64,000 nt of DNA from Luteipulveratus flavus. GTDB taxonomy: Bacteria; Actinomycetota; Actinomycetes; Actinomycetales; Dermatophilaceae. The DNA lies in contig NZ_JAROAV010000052.1 in assembly GCF_029439465.1 (NCBI RefSeq), positions 1 to 64,000 on the forward strand, written 5' to 3'. Under the pieces are notes generated by a model, which saw nothing but the letters and a program-made list of their open reading frames with translations, made no database searches and was not told the origin of the DNA. The stretch's first letter is position 1. Each line of letters starts with the position of its first letter. The position numbers and the translations under genes were made by a program. This document shows positions 20,013 through 29,110 of this stretch, one piece after another.

Positions 20013-21008
20013 TCACGGGCGGGCGCGTCCGAGCAGCTCGACCTCGTCGGTCGGCGTCAGGCCGGCCTTGCGGGCCCGCCCCGGTCCGGTACGCAGCTCC
20101 CACTCCAGCCCGTCCCGGACGGTCTCCGCCAGTGGCCGGGTCCGCAGACCGTGCGCCTCGGCAGCAGCGCTCGACCGGGTCATGAACCCGGCGTACTCCG
20201 GCAGCGGCAGCCACAGGGGGAGGGAGCGGTCCCCGGACCAGGGCAGCACCTCCTGCTCCTCCAGCCAGCTCTGGTCCACCAGCACGGTCGGGCCGATGTG
20301 ACCGACGGTCTGCCGCACCGTCTCGACGTACTCGGGGAACAGCTGCACGGGGCCCGAGGCGTTGAACGTGCCCGCTCTCCGCTGCTCGGCGCAGGTGACC
20401 AGCCAGGCGGCGAGGTCCCGGGCGTCGATCAGCTGGGTGCCGAGGTCCGGGGCGTTCGGGACGAGGACTGCTCCGTCGTCCGACGCCGGGTGGGCGAACC
20501 GCAACGGCCAGTAGCCGGTGCGGTCGGTGATGTCGCCGGGCCCGGCGATGAGGCCGGCCCGGGCGAGCAGCACCCGGTCGGCGCCGAGGGCCTCCACCAG
20601 CGCCTGCTCGCAGGCCACCTTGCCCTCCCCGTACACCTCCATCGACCACTCGTCGCCCTCCAGCGCGGGCAGCAGGTCGGCGGACTCGTCGGCGCCGGGC
20701 GTGCCGTGGTCGGCGTAGACGGAGCACGAGGAGACGAACACCCAGTGCGGGACGCGGGAGCCGAGTGCCTCGAGGGCCGTCCGCGTGTGCAGCGGGAAGC
20801 GCGTCACGTCCACCAGGGCGTCGAAGTCGCCGTCCAGCCCCCCGTACCCCTCGACCGTGCTGCGGTCGCCGTGGACCAGCGTGGCGCCGTCCGGGACGTG
20901 GCCCGACTCGCCGCGGGCCAGACACACCACCTCGTGGCCGCGGGTCACCGCCTCGGACGCGAGGAGGGAGCCGAGCCAGCCCGTACCGCCGAGCACCAGG
21001 ATTCGCAT
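20013..21008 (-). CDS. NAD-dependent epimerase/dehydratase family protein (atypical SDR)
   Basis: The 331-residue protein starts with the dinucleotide motif GGTGWLG at residues 7-13 and has the catalytic YGEGK (YxxxK) in the middle. VDVTRFPLHTRTALEAL and FVSSCSVYAD follow the extended SDR layout. The C-terminal third carries the substrate domain. The start MRILVLGGTG was chosen because the Rossmann fold begins there; an ATG six codons upstream is possible. It sits convergent to the ABC exporter genes and divergent to pafA. Reaction unknown. Confidence 0.87.
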   Translation of the reverse strand: MRILVLGGTGWLGSLLASEAVTRGHEVVCLARGESGHVPDGATLVHGDRSTVEGYGGLDGDFDALVDVTRFPLHTRTALEALGSRVPHWVFVSSCSVYADHGTPGADESADLLPALEGDEWSMEVYGEGKVACEQALVEALGADRVLLARAGLIAGPGDITDRTGYWPLRFAHPASDDGAVLVPNAPDLGTQLIDARDLAAWLVTCAEQRRAGTFNASGPVQLFPEYVETVRQTVGHIGPTVLVDQSWLEEQEVLPWSGDRSLPLWLPLPEYAGFMTRSSAAAEAHGLRTRPLAETVRDGLEWELRTGPGRARKAGLTPTDEVELLGRARP

Positions 21009-21138
21009 GGGCACAGCCGACCACATCGGTGCCCCTGCTGCTACGTGCTTCGCCCACAGCAGAGCCGGCGCCGTCCACGAGGCGACCTGCCGACCGCGGC
21101 TCGCCGACGCCCACGGGTCACGCGACTAAGGTCGTGTC

Positions 21139-22500
21139 ATGGAGAGGCGCATCTTCGGTATCGAGAACGAGTACGGCGTCACGTGTACGTTCGACGGCCA
21201 GCGCCGGCTCACCCCGGACGAGGTGGCCCGCTACCTGTTCCGCAAGGTCGTGAGCTGGGGGCGCTCCAGCAACGTCTTCCTCGGCAACGGCGCCCGCCTC
21301 TACCTGGACGTCGGCAGCCACCCCGAGTACGCCACGGCGGAGTGCGACGACGTCCACCAGCTGGTCGTGCACGACAAGGCGGGCGAGCGCATCATCGAGG
21401 GCTTGGTGGAGGACGCCCAGGCGCGGCTGCGCGACGAGGGCATCGAGGGCCAGATCTACGTCTTCAAGAACAACACCGACTCCGCGGGCAACTCCTACGG
21501 CTGCCACGAGAACTTCCTGATCAGCCGGCAGGGGGAGTTCCAGAAGATCAGCGACATCCTGATCCCGTTCTTGGTCAGCCGGCAGATCACCTGCGGCGCC
21601 GGCAAGATCACGATGCTCGGCCACACCCCGACGTACTGCGTCAGCCAGCGCGCCGACCACATCTGGGAGGGCGTCTCCAGCGCCACGACGCGTAGCCGAC
21701 CGATCATCAACACCCGGGACGAGCCGCACGCGGACGCCGAGCGCTACCGCCGCCTGCACGTCATCGTCGGCGACTCGAACATGAGCGAGACGACGACCCT
21801 GCTCAAGGTCGGTTCCGCCGACCTGGTGCTGCGGATGATCGAGGACGGCGTGCCGATGCGCGACCTGTCGCTGGAGAACCCGATCCGCGCCATCCGGGAG
21901 ATCAGCCACGACCTCACCGGCCGCAAGCCGGTCCGGCTGGCCAACGGCCGGGAGATGTCGGCCTTGCAGCTGCAGACGGAGTTCTACGAGAAGGCGAAGG
22001 CGTACGTCGACGAGCACGGGCTGGCCGACCCGCTGACCAAGCGCACGATGGACCTGTGGCAGCGCACGCTGACCGCCATCGAGACCGACGACCTGTCGCT
22101 GGTCGACACCGAGATCGACTGGGTGATCAAGCACCGGCTGCTGGACCAGTACTCCGCCAAGCACGGGCTGGGGCTGGACGATCCGCGGATGCTGCAGATC
22201 GACCTCGCCTACCACGACATCAACCGCCGTCGTGGCCTCTTCTACCTGCTGCAGCGCCACGGGAAGGCGGCGCGGGTGACGACGGACGTGGAGATCTTCG
22301 AGGCGAAGACGTTCCCGCCGCAGACCACCCGCGCGAAGCTGCGAGGTGACTTCATCCGGGCGGCCCAGGCCAAGCGCCGCGACTTCACGGTCGACTGGGT
22401 GCACCTGAAGCTGAACGACCAGGCGCAGCGGACGGTGCTGTGCAAGGACCCGTTCTCCTCCCACGACCAGCGGGTGCAGCGCCTGATCGACGGCATGTAG
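21139..22500 (+). CDS. pafA: Pup-protein ligase PafA
   Basis: PafA uses ATP to phosphorylate the C-terminal Glu of deamidated Pup and joins it to substrate lysines. The 453-residue protein is a homologue of Dop (both have the KNNTDxxGxSYGxHEN and INTRDEPHA blocks). It starts [16 protein letters not shown], with the catalytic-metal ENEYG motif, and lacks the Dop loop. TAAGGT lies 6 nt before the ATG, giving a leaderless start. In many relatives it follows prcA; here an exporter and an epimerase separate them. Confidence 0.97.
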   Translation: MERRIFGIENEYGVTCTFDGQRRLTPDEVARYLFRKVVSWGRSSNVFLGNGARLYLDVGSHPEYATAECDDVHQLVVHDKAGERIIEGLVEDAQARLRDEGIEGQIYVFKNNTDSAGNSYGCHENFLISRQGEFQKISDILIPFLVSRQITCGAGKITMLGHTPTYCVSQRADHIWEGVSSATTRSRPIINTRDEPHADAERYRRLHVIVGDSNMSETTTLLKVGSADLVLRMIEDGVPMRDLSLENPIRAIREISHDLTGRKPVRLANGREMSALQLQTEFYEKAKAYVDEHGLADPLTKRTMDLWQRTLTAIETDDLSLVDTEIDWVIKHRLLDQYSAKHGLGLDDPRMLQIDLAYHDINRRRGLFYLLQRHGKAARVTTDVEIFEAKTFPPQTTRAKLRGDFIRAAQAKRRDFTVDWVHLKLNDQAQRTVLCKDPFSSHDQRVQRLIDGM

Positions 22501-22596
22501 CCCGTCGGCGCGCTGGGCCGACCCGCGCCCAGCGAACGCCAAGGGCGGGCGGGTTATGGTGTGACGTCCGTCCATCCCCGACATCGAGGGTTACCT

Positions 22597-23601
22597 GTGC
22601 GCTCCACCCGTGCCCGGCTTCTCGTAGCCGGCCTCCTCCCGCTCGCCCTGCTCACCGCATGCGGCGACGACAGCAGCAAGGCGGACAAGTCGGCCTCCTC
22701 GTCGTCCAGTCCCGCCAGCCCGCAGACGGTCGCGCCGGACCAGGCGTCGCCGATCAGCAACGTCTCCGTGTCGACGGCCAAGCCGAACGCGCCGACCGTC
22801 ACGGTCGCGAAGCCGCCGTTCCGCGCCGCCAAGACCACCACGAAGATCAACAAGGCCGGCACTGGCGCCGCAGTCGGTGACAAGGACATCGCGTACGTCT
22901 CGTACGTCGCCGTGAACGGCACCACCGGCAAGACGATCGAGTCGACGTTCGGCAAGCCGAACGCCTCCTTCAACCTCGCCGACAAGCAGACCTTCCCGGG
23001 CCTGCTCAAGGCGCTGAAGGGCCAGAAGGTCGGCACCGAGATGACGGTCGCCGTGCCGCCGGCCGACGGCTTCGGCGCTCAGGGCGCCAAGCAGCTGGGC
23101 ATCGGCGCCAACGACACGATGGTCTTCTACATGAAGGTCAACGACCGGTACCCGCTCCTGACCGAGGTCAAGGGCACCCAGGCCGCCTCCGAGTCCGGTC
23201 TGCCGAAGGTCTCGGTGCCCGCTGGACCGGTCAAGCAGGCGACCATCACCTTCGACAAGGGCTCGAAGCCGCCGACCACGCTGAAGTCGCAGACCCTCAT
23301 CAAGGGTGACGGACCGAAGGTTCTCGCCGGCCAGCAGCTGCTGGTGAACTACACCGGTCAGATCTGGGGCGGCAAGGTCTTCGACGCCGCGGCCAAGCAG
23401 GGCCAGCCGGCCGCGTTCCAGATCGGCGCCGGCAAGGTCATCCCGGGTTGGGACAAGACGCTGGTCGGTCAGACCGTGGGCAGCCGCCTGCTGCTGTCCA
23501 TCCCGCCCGCTGACGGCTACGGCAAGCAGGGCAATCCGCAGGGTGGGATCAAGGGCACCGACACGCTGGTGTTCGTGGTCGACATCCTCGGCGCGATGTG
23601 A
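22597..23601 (+). CDS. Lipoprotein with two FKBP-type peptidyl-prolyl isomerase domains
   Basis: The 334-residue precursor has a short signal peptide and the lipobox LTAC with lipidated Cys22, followed by a Ser-rich linker. Two FKBP folds follow: residues about 85-190 (degenerate) and about 230-334 (VIPGWDKTLVGQTVGSRLLL and PPADGYG, closer to active FKBPs). It probably assists folding of exported proteins at the outer membrane face. The GTG at 22597 was chosen for the GAGGG site 7 nt upstream. TATGGT at 22555-22560 is a likely -10. It is near pafA, as in other actinobacteria. Confidence 0.92.
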   Translation: MRSTRARLLVAGLLPLALLTACGDDSSKADKSASSSSSPASPQTVAPDQASPISNVSVSTAKPNAPTVTVAKPPFRAAKTTTKINKAGTGAAVGDKDIAYVSYVAVNGTTGKTIESTFGKPNASFNLADKQTFPGLLKALKGQKVGTEMTVAVPPADGFGAQGAKQLGIGANDTMVFYMKVNDRYPLLTEVKGTQAASESGLPKVSVPAGPVKQATITFDKGSKPPTTLKSQTLIKGDGPKVLAGQQLLVNYTGQIWGGKVFDAAAKQGQPAAFQIGAGKVIPGWDKTLVGQTVGSRLLLSIPPADGYGKQGNPQGGIKGTDTLVFVVDILGAM

Positions 23602-23634
23602 CCCGACCGACCCACTGACGTACGAGGAGTACCG

Positions 23635-24054
23635 ATGCCGTTCGACCCGAGCACGACCAAGCCCGAGATCGACTTCCCGGGCGACACCCCGCCCAGCGAG
23701 CTGGTGATCGAGGACGTCACCGTCGGTGACGGGCCCGAGGCCCAGGCGGGTGACCAGATCAAGGCGCACTACGTCGGCGTCGCCTGGTCGACCGGCGAGG
23801 AGTTCGACGCCTCCTGGAACCGTGGCGCGCCCCTGGACTTCCAGGTCGGCGTCGGCCAGGTCATCCAGGGCTGGGACCAGGGCATCCTCGGGATGAAGGT
23901 CGGCGGTCGCCGCAAGCTGATCATCCCGCCGCACCTGGGGTACGGCGACCAGGGCGCCGGTGGCGCGATCAAGGGCGGCGAGACGCTGATCTTCGTCGTC
24001 GACCTGGTCAGCACCAACAAGCCCGGTGCGGGCAGCGCGTTCGGTCTGCGCTGA
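23635..24054 (+). CDS. Cytoplasmic FKBP-type peptidyl-prolyl cis-trans isomerase
   Basis: This single-domain FKBP of 139 residues has VIQGWDQGILGMKVGGRRKL and IPPHLGYGDQGAGGAI, the hydrophobic pocket residues of active isomerases, including the central Trp. It has no signal peptide, so it acts in the cytoplasm. It starts 33 nt after the lipoprotein FKBP gene with the ribosome site GAGGAG, so the two isomerases probably share a transcript. A strong three-arm terminator follows. Confidence 0.95.
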   Translation: MPFDPSTTKPEIDFPGDTPPSELVIEDVTVGDGPEAQAGDQIKAHYVGVAWSTGEEFDASWNRGAPLDFQVGVGQVIQGWDQGILGMKVGGRRKLIIPPHLGYGDQGAGGAIKGGETLIFVVDLVSTNKPGAGSAFGLR

Positions 24055-24073
24055 CGTCGACCGGCTCACTGAT

Positions 24074-24139
24074 CGCCGAGAGGCTCACTCGTTCTGCACG
24101 AACGAGTGAGCCTCTCCCGTTGATCTGAGCCTCTCGGCG
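24074..24139. terminator. Three-arm bidirectional terminator with alternative hairpins
   Basis: A perfect 17-bp stem (24078-24094 with 24100-24116, five-base loop) lies between convergent genes. A third arm at 24126-24139 is perfectly complementary to 24074-24087, which overlaps the first arm. Two hairpins are thus mutually exclusive: a short-loop one and a longer one that contains the middle arm. Confidence 0.85.
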
Positions 24140-24165
24140 GAGCGGCGAGCGCAGGTCGCGGAGCC

Positions 24166-24594
24166 TCAGGCGTCCCGCGCGGCCCAGCCGGTCAGAGAGA
24201 CGACGCGACACACCAGCAGGTGGTCGAAGGGCCGGTCGGCATCCTGCGGCACCGTGCGTGCCAGCCGCGCCACGAGGTCGTCTACTAGCGGCGCCGGCGG
24301 GTCGGGTACGTGCTCCAGCTGCGCCCGTACCCACCACAGCCGCGACCAGTCCTCGGCGTCCCAGCCCTCGACCAGCAGCGCGGCGCGGGGGTCCTGATCC
24401 AGGTTCGTCTCGCGCTGCAGCCGCGAGGACGCCTTGGGCTTGACCCGGTCGACCGGGACACCGACATGCCCGTCGTCGGTGACGGCGTACACGACGGGAA
24501 CCGGGTCGGGCCCTCGCTGCGGGTGCAGCGTGCACAGGACGCCATGGACGTGCGCGCCGAGGCGTGCTCGCGCCTCGTCGGCGTCCAACCTCAT
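24166..24594 (-). CDS. PPOX-class (probably F420-dependent) flavin/deazaflavin oxidoreductase
   Basis: The protein has 142 residues with a split-barrel fold: VHGVLCTLHPQRGPDPVPVVYAV at the N-terminus, KPKASSRLQRETNLDQDPRAALLVE in the middle and a Trp-rich strand after it. This matches the actinobacterial PPOX subfamily that uses F420. F420 use is a family inference. Its ATG overlaps the upstream stop in ATGA, so its translation is coupled to the DUF3866 gene. Confidence 0.85.
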   Translation of the reverse strand: MRLDADEARARLGAHVHGVLCTLHPQRGPDPVPVVYAVTDDGHVGVPVDRVKPKASSRLQRETNLDQDPRAALLVEGWDAEDWSRLWWVRAQLEHVPDPPAPLVDDLVARLARTVPQDADRPFDHLLVCRVVSLTGWAARDA

Positions 24595-25682
24595 CCGAGG
24601 GTCCCGGCCGTGTATCGCCCGGCGGCGGCAGCCGCGAGGAACGACGCGGCATCGGCGTCCAGATCGCGGCCCATGGTGCGCAACGGGACCGGACTGAGCT
24701 GCAGCGCCTCGCGCAGCCCGGTGAGCTCGACGTCGTGGCGTCGCAGGCGGCCGCCCGTGGCGTCGACGAGCTCGGACGCCTGCCGGTCGACCAGTGCGCC
24801 GAGCGAGCCGTCGAGCAGGGGGACCGGCAGGTCGGCCGGGACCAGCGCGACCCGCCCGTACGCCGTCCGGCTGTGGTGGGAGATCCCGCGGTGGCGTTCG
24901 CGGGCGTCCGCCTCGGAGACCCGCAGCGACGCGACCGGGCGGCCGCCGAGGACGTGGGCGGCGTTGAGCGCCTCGCCGGCGGCGACGCCGGAGAACCCCC
25001 ACCGGGTGCCGGTCCCGAGGTTGCCGGGGCCCTGGCTGAGGACGACGACGTCCGCCTCCAGGACGAGCCGGGCGGCCAGCAGGCCGGTGTGGACGTTGAC
25101 GGCCTCCAAGTCGCCGCCGTACGCCTGCCCGACCGTGACAGCGCCGACGATCCAGCCCGCCTCCCGCAGCTGTGCCACCGTGCGCGAGAACGCGATCGGC
25201 AGGGCGCCGCCGTCACTCATGACGTACGCGACGCGCGGTGCAGCGGCGGCGTCGGCGCGCAGCCCCGCGATGACCGCGGGCACCGCGGAGTGCAGATCGG
25301 CCACGACGACGGGCATGCCGTGGACCGAGTCGGCCTCGCGCAGCAGGTCGTGATGTGGCGACTCCTGCTCGTCGGCGCCCAGCACCATCGTCTGGACGGG
25401 GGTGTAGCGGGCCTTGACGACGTGTCCGGGACCGTCGGCGGGGTCCTGCGGCAGCCGGTCGGGGATCGCCACGACGAGCGCCAGGCCGCCCGTCCCGAGG
25501 CCGCGCTCCAGGGCGCTGACGTTGAGCAGGACCCGGTCGCCCGCGACGGGCTCACCCACCACGTCGGTGTAGGCGAGCGCCCGGACCGTCCGGTCCTGCT
25601 CGGCCAGGCGCACGGCGTACTCGACCGCGCCGTTCCAGCGGTTGCGTTCGGACTCCACGACTCCTGCGCGCCACCGGATCAC
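24591..25682 (-). CDS. DUF3866 family protein
   Basis: The 363-residue protein matches the length and layout of DUF3866: an N-terminal basic beta region (VIRWRAGVV), a central HGMPVVVADLHSAVP block and a Gly-rich segment LSQGPGNLGTGTRWGFSG. No function is established. The GTG at 25682 has TAGTGT 7 nt upstream; an alternative GTG lies three codons earlier, inside that element. The gene is divergent from pafB with the two -10 elements only 15 bp apart, and is coupled by ATGA to the PPOX gene. Confidence 0.88.
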   Translation of the reverse strand: MIRWRAGVVESERNRWNGAVEYAVRLAEQDRTVRALAYTDVVGEPVAGDRVLLNVSALERGLGTGGLALVVAIPDRLPQDPADGPGHVVKARYTPVQTMVLGADEQESPHHDLLREADSVHGMPVVVADLHSAVPAVIAGLRADAAAAPRVAYVMSDGGALPIAFSRTVAQLREAGWIVGAVTVGQAYGGDLEAVNVHTGLLAARLVLEADVVVLSQGPGNLGTGTRWGFSGVAAGEALNAAHVLGGRPVASLRVSEADARERHRGISHHSRTAYGRVALVPADLPVPLLDGSLGALVDRQASELVDATGGRLRRHDVELTGLREALQLSPVPLRTMGRDLDADAASFLAAAAAGRYTAGTLG

Positions 25683-25689
25683 ACGTCGC

Positions 25690-25716
25690 ACACTAGTGCG
25701 AAGGGTCGGGTAGCGT
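25690..25716. promoter_or_regulatory. Back-to-back leaderless promoters of the DUF3866 gene and pafB
   Basis: TAGTGT on the minus strand (25695-25690) and TAGCGT on the plus strand (25711-25716) are each 7 nt from their start codons and 15 bp from each other. The -35 regions of the two promoters must overlap, so one regulator bound here would affect both directions. Confidence 0.6.
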
Positions 25717-25723
25717 TCGGGGC

Positions 25724-26707
25724 ATGCCCGCCGCCACGACGCCGGCCGCCAAGACCGAACGCCTGCTCAACCTGGTGATCTGCCTGCTCTACACCCGCCA
25801 GCCGCTGTCCAAGGCGCGGATCCGCACCGCCGTCCCGCAGTACGGCGAGGCCGCCTCGGACGAGGCCTTCGACCGCATGTTCGAGCGCGACAAGGACGAG
25901 CTGCGCGAGCTCGGCATCCCGCTGAAGACCGAGCCGGTGGACGCCTTCTTCGACGACGAGACCGGCTACCGCATCGACCAGCGCGAGTACGCCCTTCCGG
26001 AGATCGCGTTCGAGGCGGACGAGCTGGCCGTGCTGGGCCTGGCCAGCCGCACGTGGCAGCAGGCCAGCCTCGGCGGGCCGGCCGCCCAGGCCATGCGCAA
26101 GCTGCAGGCCGAGGACGTCGAGCGCGACACCAGCTCGGTGCTGGGTCTGGAGCCGCGGGTCCGGACCAACGAGCCGGCCTTCGAGCCGGTGAAGGACGCC
26201 GTGGTGCAGCGACGCACGATCCGGTTCGGGTACCGCAAGCGCGGGTCGCAGGTGGAGCAGCGGCGGGTCCAGCCGTGGGCGATCACGAGCTGGCACGGCC
26301 GGTGGTACCTCACCGGCCAGGACCTGGGTCGGGGCGCGCCCCGGGTGTTCCGGCTCAGCCGGATCGAGGGCGCGGTCACGGTCGAGCGACGCGCCGACCC
26401 GTACGACGTCCCGGCCGGCCACGACCCCGTCGAGATGATCGCCGGCACCGAGGACGACCGCGCCGTGCAGGTCGCCCGGCTGCGGGTCCTGCAGGGCGCC
26501 GGCAACACGCTGCGCCGCCGCGCTCGGGACATCGGCGACGAGGGCGGCTGGAGCGACCTGGAGGTGGAGTTCCGCGACGACGACGCGTTGGCCAACGAGA
26601 TCGCGGGGTTCGGCCCGGCGGTGGTCGTGCTGGAGCCGGCGAGCCTCGTGGACGGTGTCGTGCGCCGGCTCACCGCCGTCCGAGCCCTGCACGAGGGGGC
26701 GGGCTGA
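25724..26707 (+). CDS. pafB: WYL-domain transcriptional activator PafB
   Basis: PafB, with PafC, forms the RecA-independent activator of DNA-repair genes in mycobacteria, with the WYL domain sensing single-stranded DNA. The 327-residue protein has an N-terminal winged helix (residues about 12-85) and the WYL domain (about 145-230), with a WHGRWYLTGQDLGRG motif. The C-terminal WCX region completes the family layout. The stop overlaps the pafC start (TGATG). Despite the name it is not part of the ligase. Confidence 0.95.
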   Translation: MPAATTPAAKTERLLNLVICLLYTRQPLSKARIRTAVPQYGEAASDEAFDRMFERDKDELRELGIPLKTEPVDAFFDDETGYRIDQREYALPEIAFEADELAVLGLASRTWQQASLGGPAAQAMRKLQAEDVERDTSSVLGLEPRVRTNEPAFEPVKDAVVQRRTIRFGYRKRGSQVEQRRVQPWAITSWHGRWYLTGQDLGRGAPRVFRLSRIEGAVTVERRADPYDVPAGHDPVEMIAGTEDDRAVQVARLRVLQGAGNTLRRRARDIGDEGGWSDLEVEFRDDDALANEIAGFGPAVVVLEPASLVDGVVRRLTAVRALHEGAG

Positions 26708-27684
26708 TGGCGGCACCGGAGAACGCCACGGCCCGCCTGGCGCGTCTGCTCACGATGGTGCCCTGGCTGGTCAACCGGCAGGGCGTCGACATCCAGGAGG
26801 CCGGTCGCGAGCTCGGCGTCAGCCCGACGCAGATCGAGGCGGACCTGCAGCTGCTCTTCCTGTGCGGGACGCCCGGTCACATGCCCGACGACCTCATCGA
26901 GGCCGAGTGGGAGGAGGGCCGTGTCTACTTGCGCAACGCCGACACGATCTCCCGGCCGCTGCGGCTCAGCAGGGACGAGGCGCTGTCGCTGATCGTGGGC
27001 CTGCGCACGCTGGGCGAGGTGCCCGGCCTGGCGCAGCGGGACGCCATCGACCGAGCGCTGGCCAAGCTCATCGACGCCACGGGGGAGTCCGGCGAGGCGT
27101 CGGCCCGGGTGCAGGTCACTCTCGACGACGCGACGACCCAGGACGCGCTGGCCGCCGCCCGGCGGGCCCTCGCCGACCGGCGCCGGCTGCACCTGCGCTA
27201 CCTCGTGGCCTCGCGCGACGAGTCGACCGAGCGGGACGTCGACCCGATGCGGCTGGTCAACATGGACAGCCACTGGTACCTCGAGGGCTGGTGCCACCGG
27301 GCGCAGGAGGTCCGGCTGTTCCGGATGGACCGTGTCGAGCGGTCGGAGGTCCTCGACGTGGACGGCACGCCGCCGGCGCACGCACGTCCGCGGGACCTGG
27401 ACGAGGGCATCTTCACCCCCGCGCCGCAGGACCTGCGCGTCGTCCTGGACGTCGACCCGGCTGCGGCCTGGGTGGCGGAGTACTACCCGGTCGACGACGT
27501 GGTCGACGTCGGCGAGGGCCGGTGCCGCATCACGCTGCGAGCGACGGACTCCGGCTGGGTCCGGTCGCTGGTGTGGCGGCTCGGCGGCCACGCCCGCGTC
27601 GTGGAGCCGGAGTCACTGGCCCGGGACGTCGAGGCCGGAGCGGCGGAGGCGCTGTCCGCGTACGGGGCCGACAGCCGGCCGTGA
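26707..27684 (+). CDS. pafC: WYL-domain transcriptional activator PafC
   Basis: PafC is the partner of PafB and has the same build. Residues about 8-85 form the winged helix (RLLTMVPWLVNRQGVDIQEA), residues about 140-225 the WYL domain (MDSHWYLEGWCHRAQEVRLF), then the WCX region. The protein has 325 residues and overlaps the end of pafB by one base, so the two subunits are made together. The tat genes follow 137 nt later, as in Mycobacterium (Rv2095c-Rv2093c). Confidence 0.95.
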   Translation: MAAPENATARLARLLTMVPWLVNRQGVDIQEAGRELGVSPTQIEADLQLLFLCGTPGHMPDDLIEAEWEEGRVYLRNADTISRPLRLSRDEALSLIVGLRTLGEVPGLAQRDAIDRALAKLIDATGESGEASARVQVTLDDATTQDALAAARRALADRRRLHLRYLVASRDESTERDVDPMRLVNMDSHWYLEGWCHRAQEVRLFRMDRVERSEVLDVDGTPPAHARPRDLDEGIFTPAPQDLRVVLDVDPAAAWVAEYYPVDDVVDVGEGRCRITLRATDSGWVRSLVWRLGGHARVVEPESLARDVEAGAAEALSAYGADSRP

Positions 27685-27821
27685 CCAACAGTTCACCTCG
27701 GCGCGGTCATCGCGTTGCTCCACCGGTCTCGCGGAGTGCTCCGCCCACGTAGACTGGGGCTGTTGCGACGAAGCGTGAGCCCGCGGGCACGCGTCCACGA
27801 GCTCCGAGGGAGAGCAGAAGC

Positions 27822-28205
27822 ATGGGTATCCGAGGTCTTTTCGAGGGATGGCACCTGGTCATCCTGGTCCTGGTGGTCGTCGTCGTGTTCGGGTGGAAGC
27901 GACTTCCTGACGCCGCCCGCAGCCTCGGCCGGTCCGCTCGCATCCTCAAGAGCGAGATGGGCGAGATGAGCACCGACAGCAAGGCCTCGGGCCAGACGGT
28001 CAAGGGGGAGACGGCGGACACTGCGGGCGCGCATCCCGCGGGCGAGCAGCCGCTCCCCGGTGAGGCGCCGCGTCAGCAGCAGGCTCCTGCTCAGGGTCAG
28101 TACCAGCAGCCCCAGGACCAGGCGCCCCAGCAGGGCCAGGCCCCGCAGCAGCCTCAGTACCACCCGCCGCAGGGCGGTCAGGGCACCGGCGGTCAGGCCT
28201 CCTGA
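27822..28205 (+). CDS. tatA: Twin-arginine translocase subunit TatA
   Basis: TatA forms the pore of the Tat pathway, which exports folded proteins. The 127-residue protein starts with a single membrane helix ([15 protein letters not shown]), followed by the conserved amphipathic helix [20 protein letters not shown]. The rest (from about residue 55) is a long Gln/Pro-rich tail, longer than in most TatA. TAGACT near 27750 is a likely -10 and a GGGAGAG site lies before the ATG. The Tat-exported flavoprotein at 41.6-43.0 kb is one probable cargo. Confidence 0.95.
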   Translation: MGIRGLFEGWHLVILVLVVVVVFGWKRLPDAARSLGRSARILKSEMGEMSTDSKASGQTVKGETADTAGAHPAGEQPLPGEAPRQQQAPAQGQYQQPQDQAPQQGQAPQQPQYHPPQGGQGTGGQAS

Positions 28206-28244
28206 GAGGTGCCCGCGCGACTCACACTGCTTCGGACGACCTAG

Positions 28245-29060
28245 ATGGCGCTGCTCGGGCGTAAGAACGCCAACCCTGAGGCCAGGATGTCCTTGGGGGA
28301 CCACTTCCGCGAGTTCCGCAACCGCGCGCTCGTCGCGGCTCTCGCGATCGCGATCGGGTCGGCCGTGGGCTGGATGGTCTACGAGCACCTGGTCACGTTC
28401 CTCACCAGGCCCCTGGTCGAGCTGTCGAAGGAGCGCAACAGCGAGTTCGTCAAGCTCAACTACGCCGGCATCACCTCGGCGTTCACGCTGCACCTGAAGA
28501 TCGCCATGTGGCTCGGCGTCATCCTCGCCAGTCCGGTCTGGCTCTGGCAGATCTGGGCCTTCTTGGTCCCCGGTCTGACCAAGAAGGAGAAGAAGGTCGC
28601 CCGGCTGTTCGTCGCCGCCGCGGTCCCGTTGTTCCTGGCGGGCTGCTACGCGGCCACGTGGGCGCTGCCGAAGGCCGTGGAGGTCCTGCTCGGCTTCACC
28701 CCGGACGACGCGGCGAACCTGCCGAACGCGGGGGAGTACTTCACCTTCTGCACCCGGTTCATCCTGGCGTTCGGCATCGCGTTCCTGCTGCCGGTCTTCC
28801 TGGTGGGGCTGAACACCGCGCGCATCCTGCCCGGCCGGATCATGCTCAAGGGCTGGCGGATCGCGATCATCCTCATCTTCGTGTTCGCGGCGATGATGAC
28901 GCCGACGCCGGACGCGTGGACGATGCTGGCTCTCGCGCTGCCGATGGTGGGGCTCTACTACCTCGCGTGCGGGTTCTCGATCGTGATGGACAAGCGTCGC
29001 GCCAAGCGTGACCGGCCCGACTGGATGGACGTACCGGACGACCAGGCCTCGGCCCTCTGA
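28245..29060 (+). CDS. tatC: Twin-arginine translocase subunit TatC
   Basis: TatC is the receptor for twin-arginine signal peptides. The 271-residue protein has six predicted helices and the family motifs MSLGDHFREFRNR at the N-terminus (cytosolic signal-binding loop) and FVFAAMMTPTPD near the fifth and sixth helices. It follows tatA by 39 nt, presumably in one transcript. No tatB lies here; in actinobacteria it is usually encoded elsewhere. Confidence 0.96.
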   Translation: MALLGRKNANPEARMSLGDHFREFRNRALVAALAIAIGSAVGWMVYEHLVTFLTRPLVELSKERNSEFVKLNYAGITSAFTLHLKIAMWLGVILASPVWLWQIWAFLVPGLTKKEKKVARLFVAAAVPLFLAGCYAATWALPKAVEVLLGFTPDDAANLPNAGEYFTFCTRFILAFGIAFLLPVFLVGLNTARILPGRIMLKGWRIAIILIFVFAAMMTPTPDAWTMLALALPMVGLYYLACGFSIVMDKRRAKRDRPDWMDVPDDQASAL

Positions 29061-29110
29061 CCGGGCCGAGCCTGCTGCTCGTGACCAGGCGGACCGCCTA
29101 GTCTCAGGGC

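Noticed and set aside
24078-24116. GTTC-N5-GAAC in this hairpin as a LexA box
   Set aside because: The spacing does not fit the N4 consensus, and the bases belong to a perfect 17-bp terminator stem between convergent genes.
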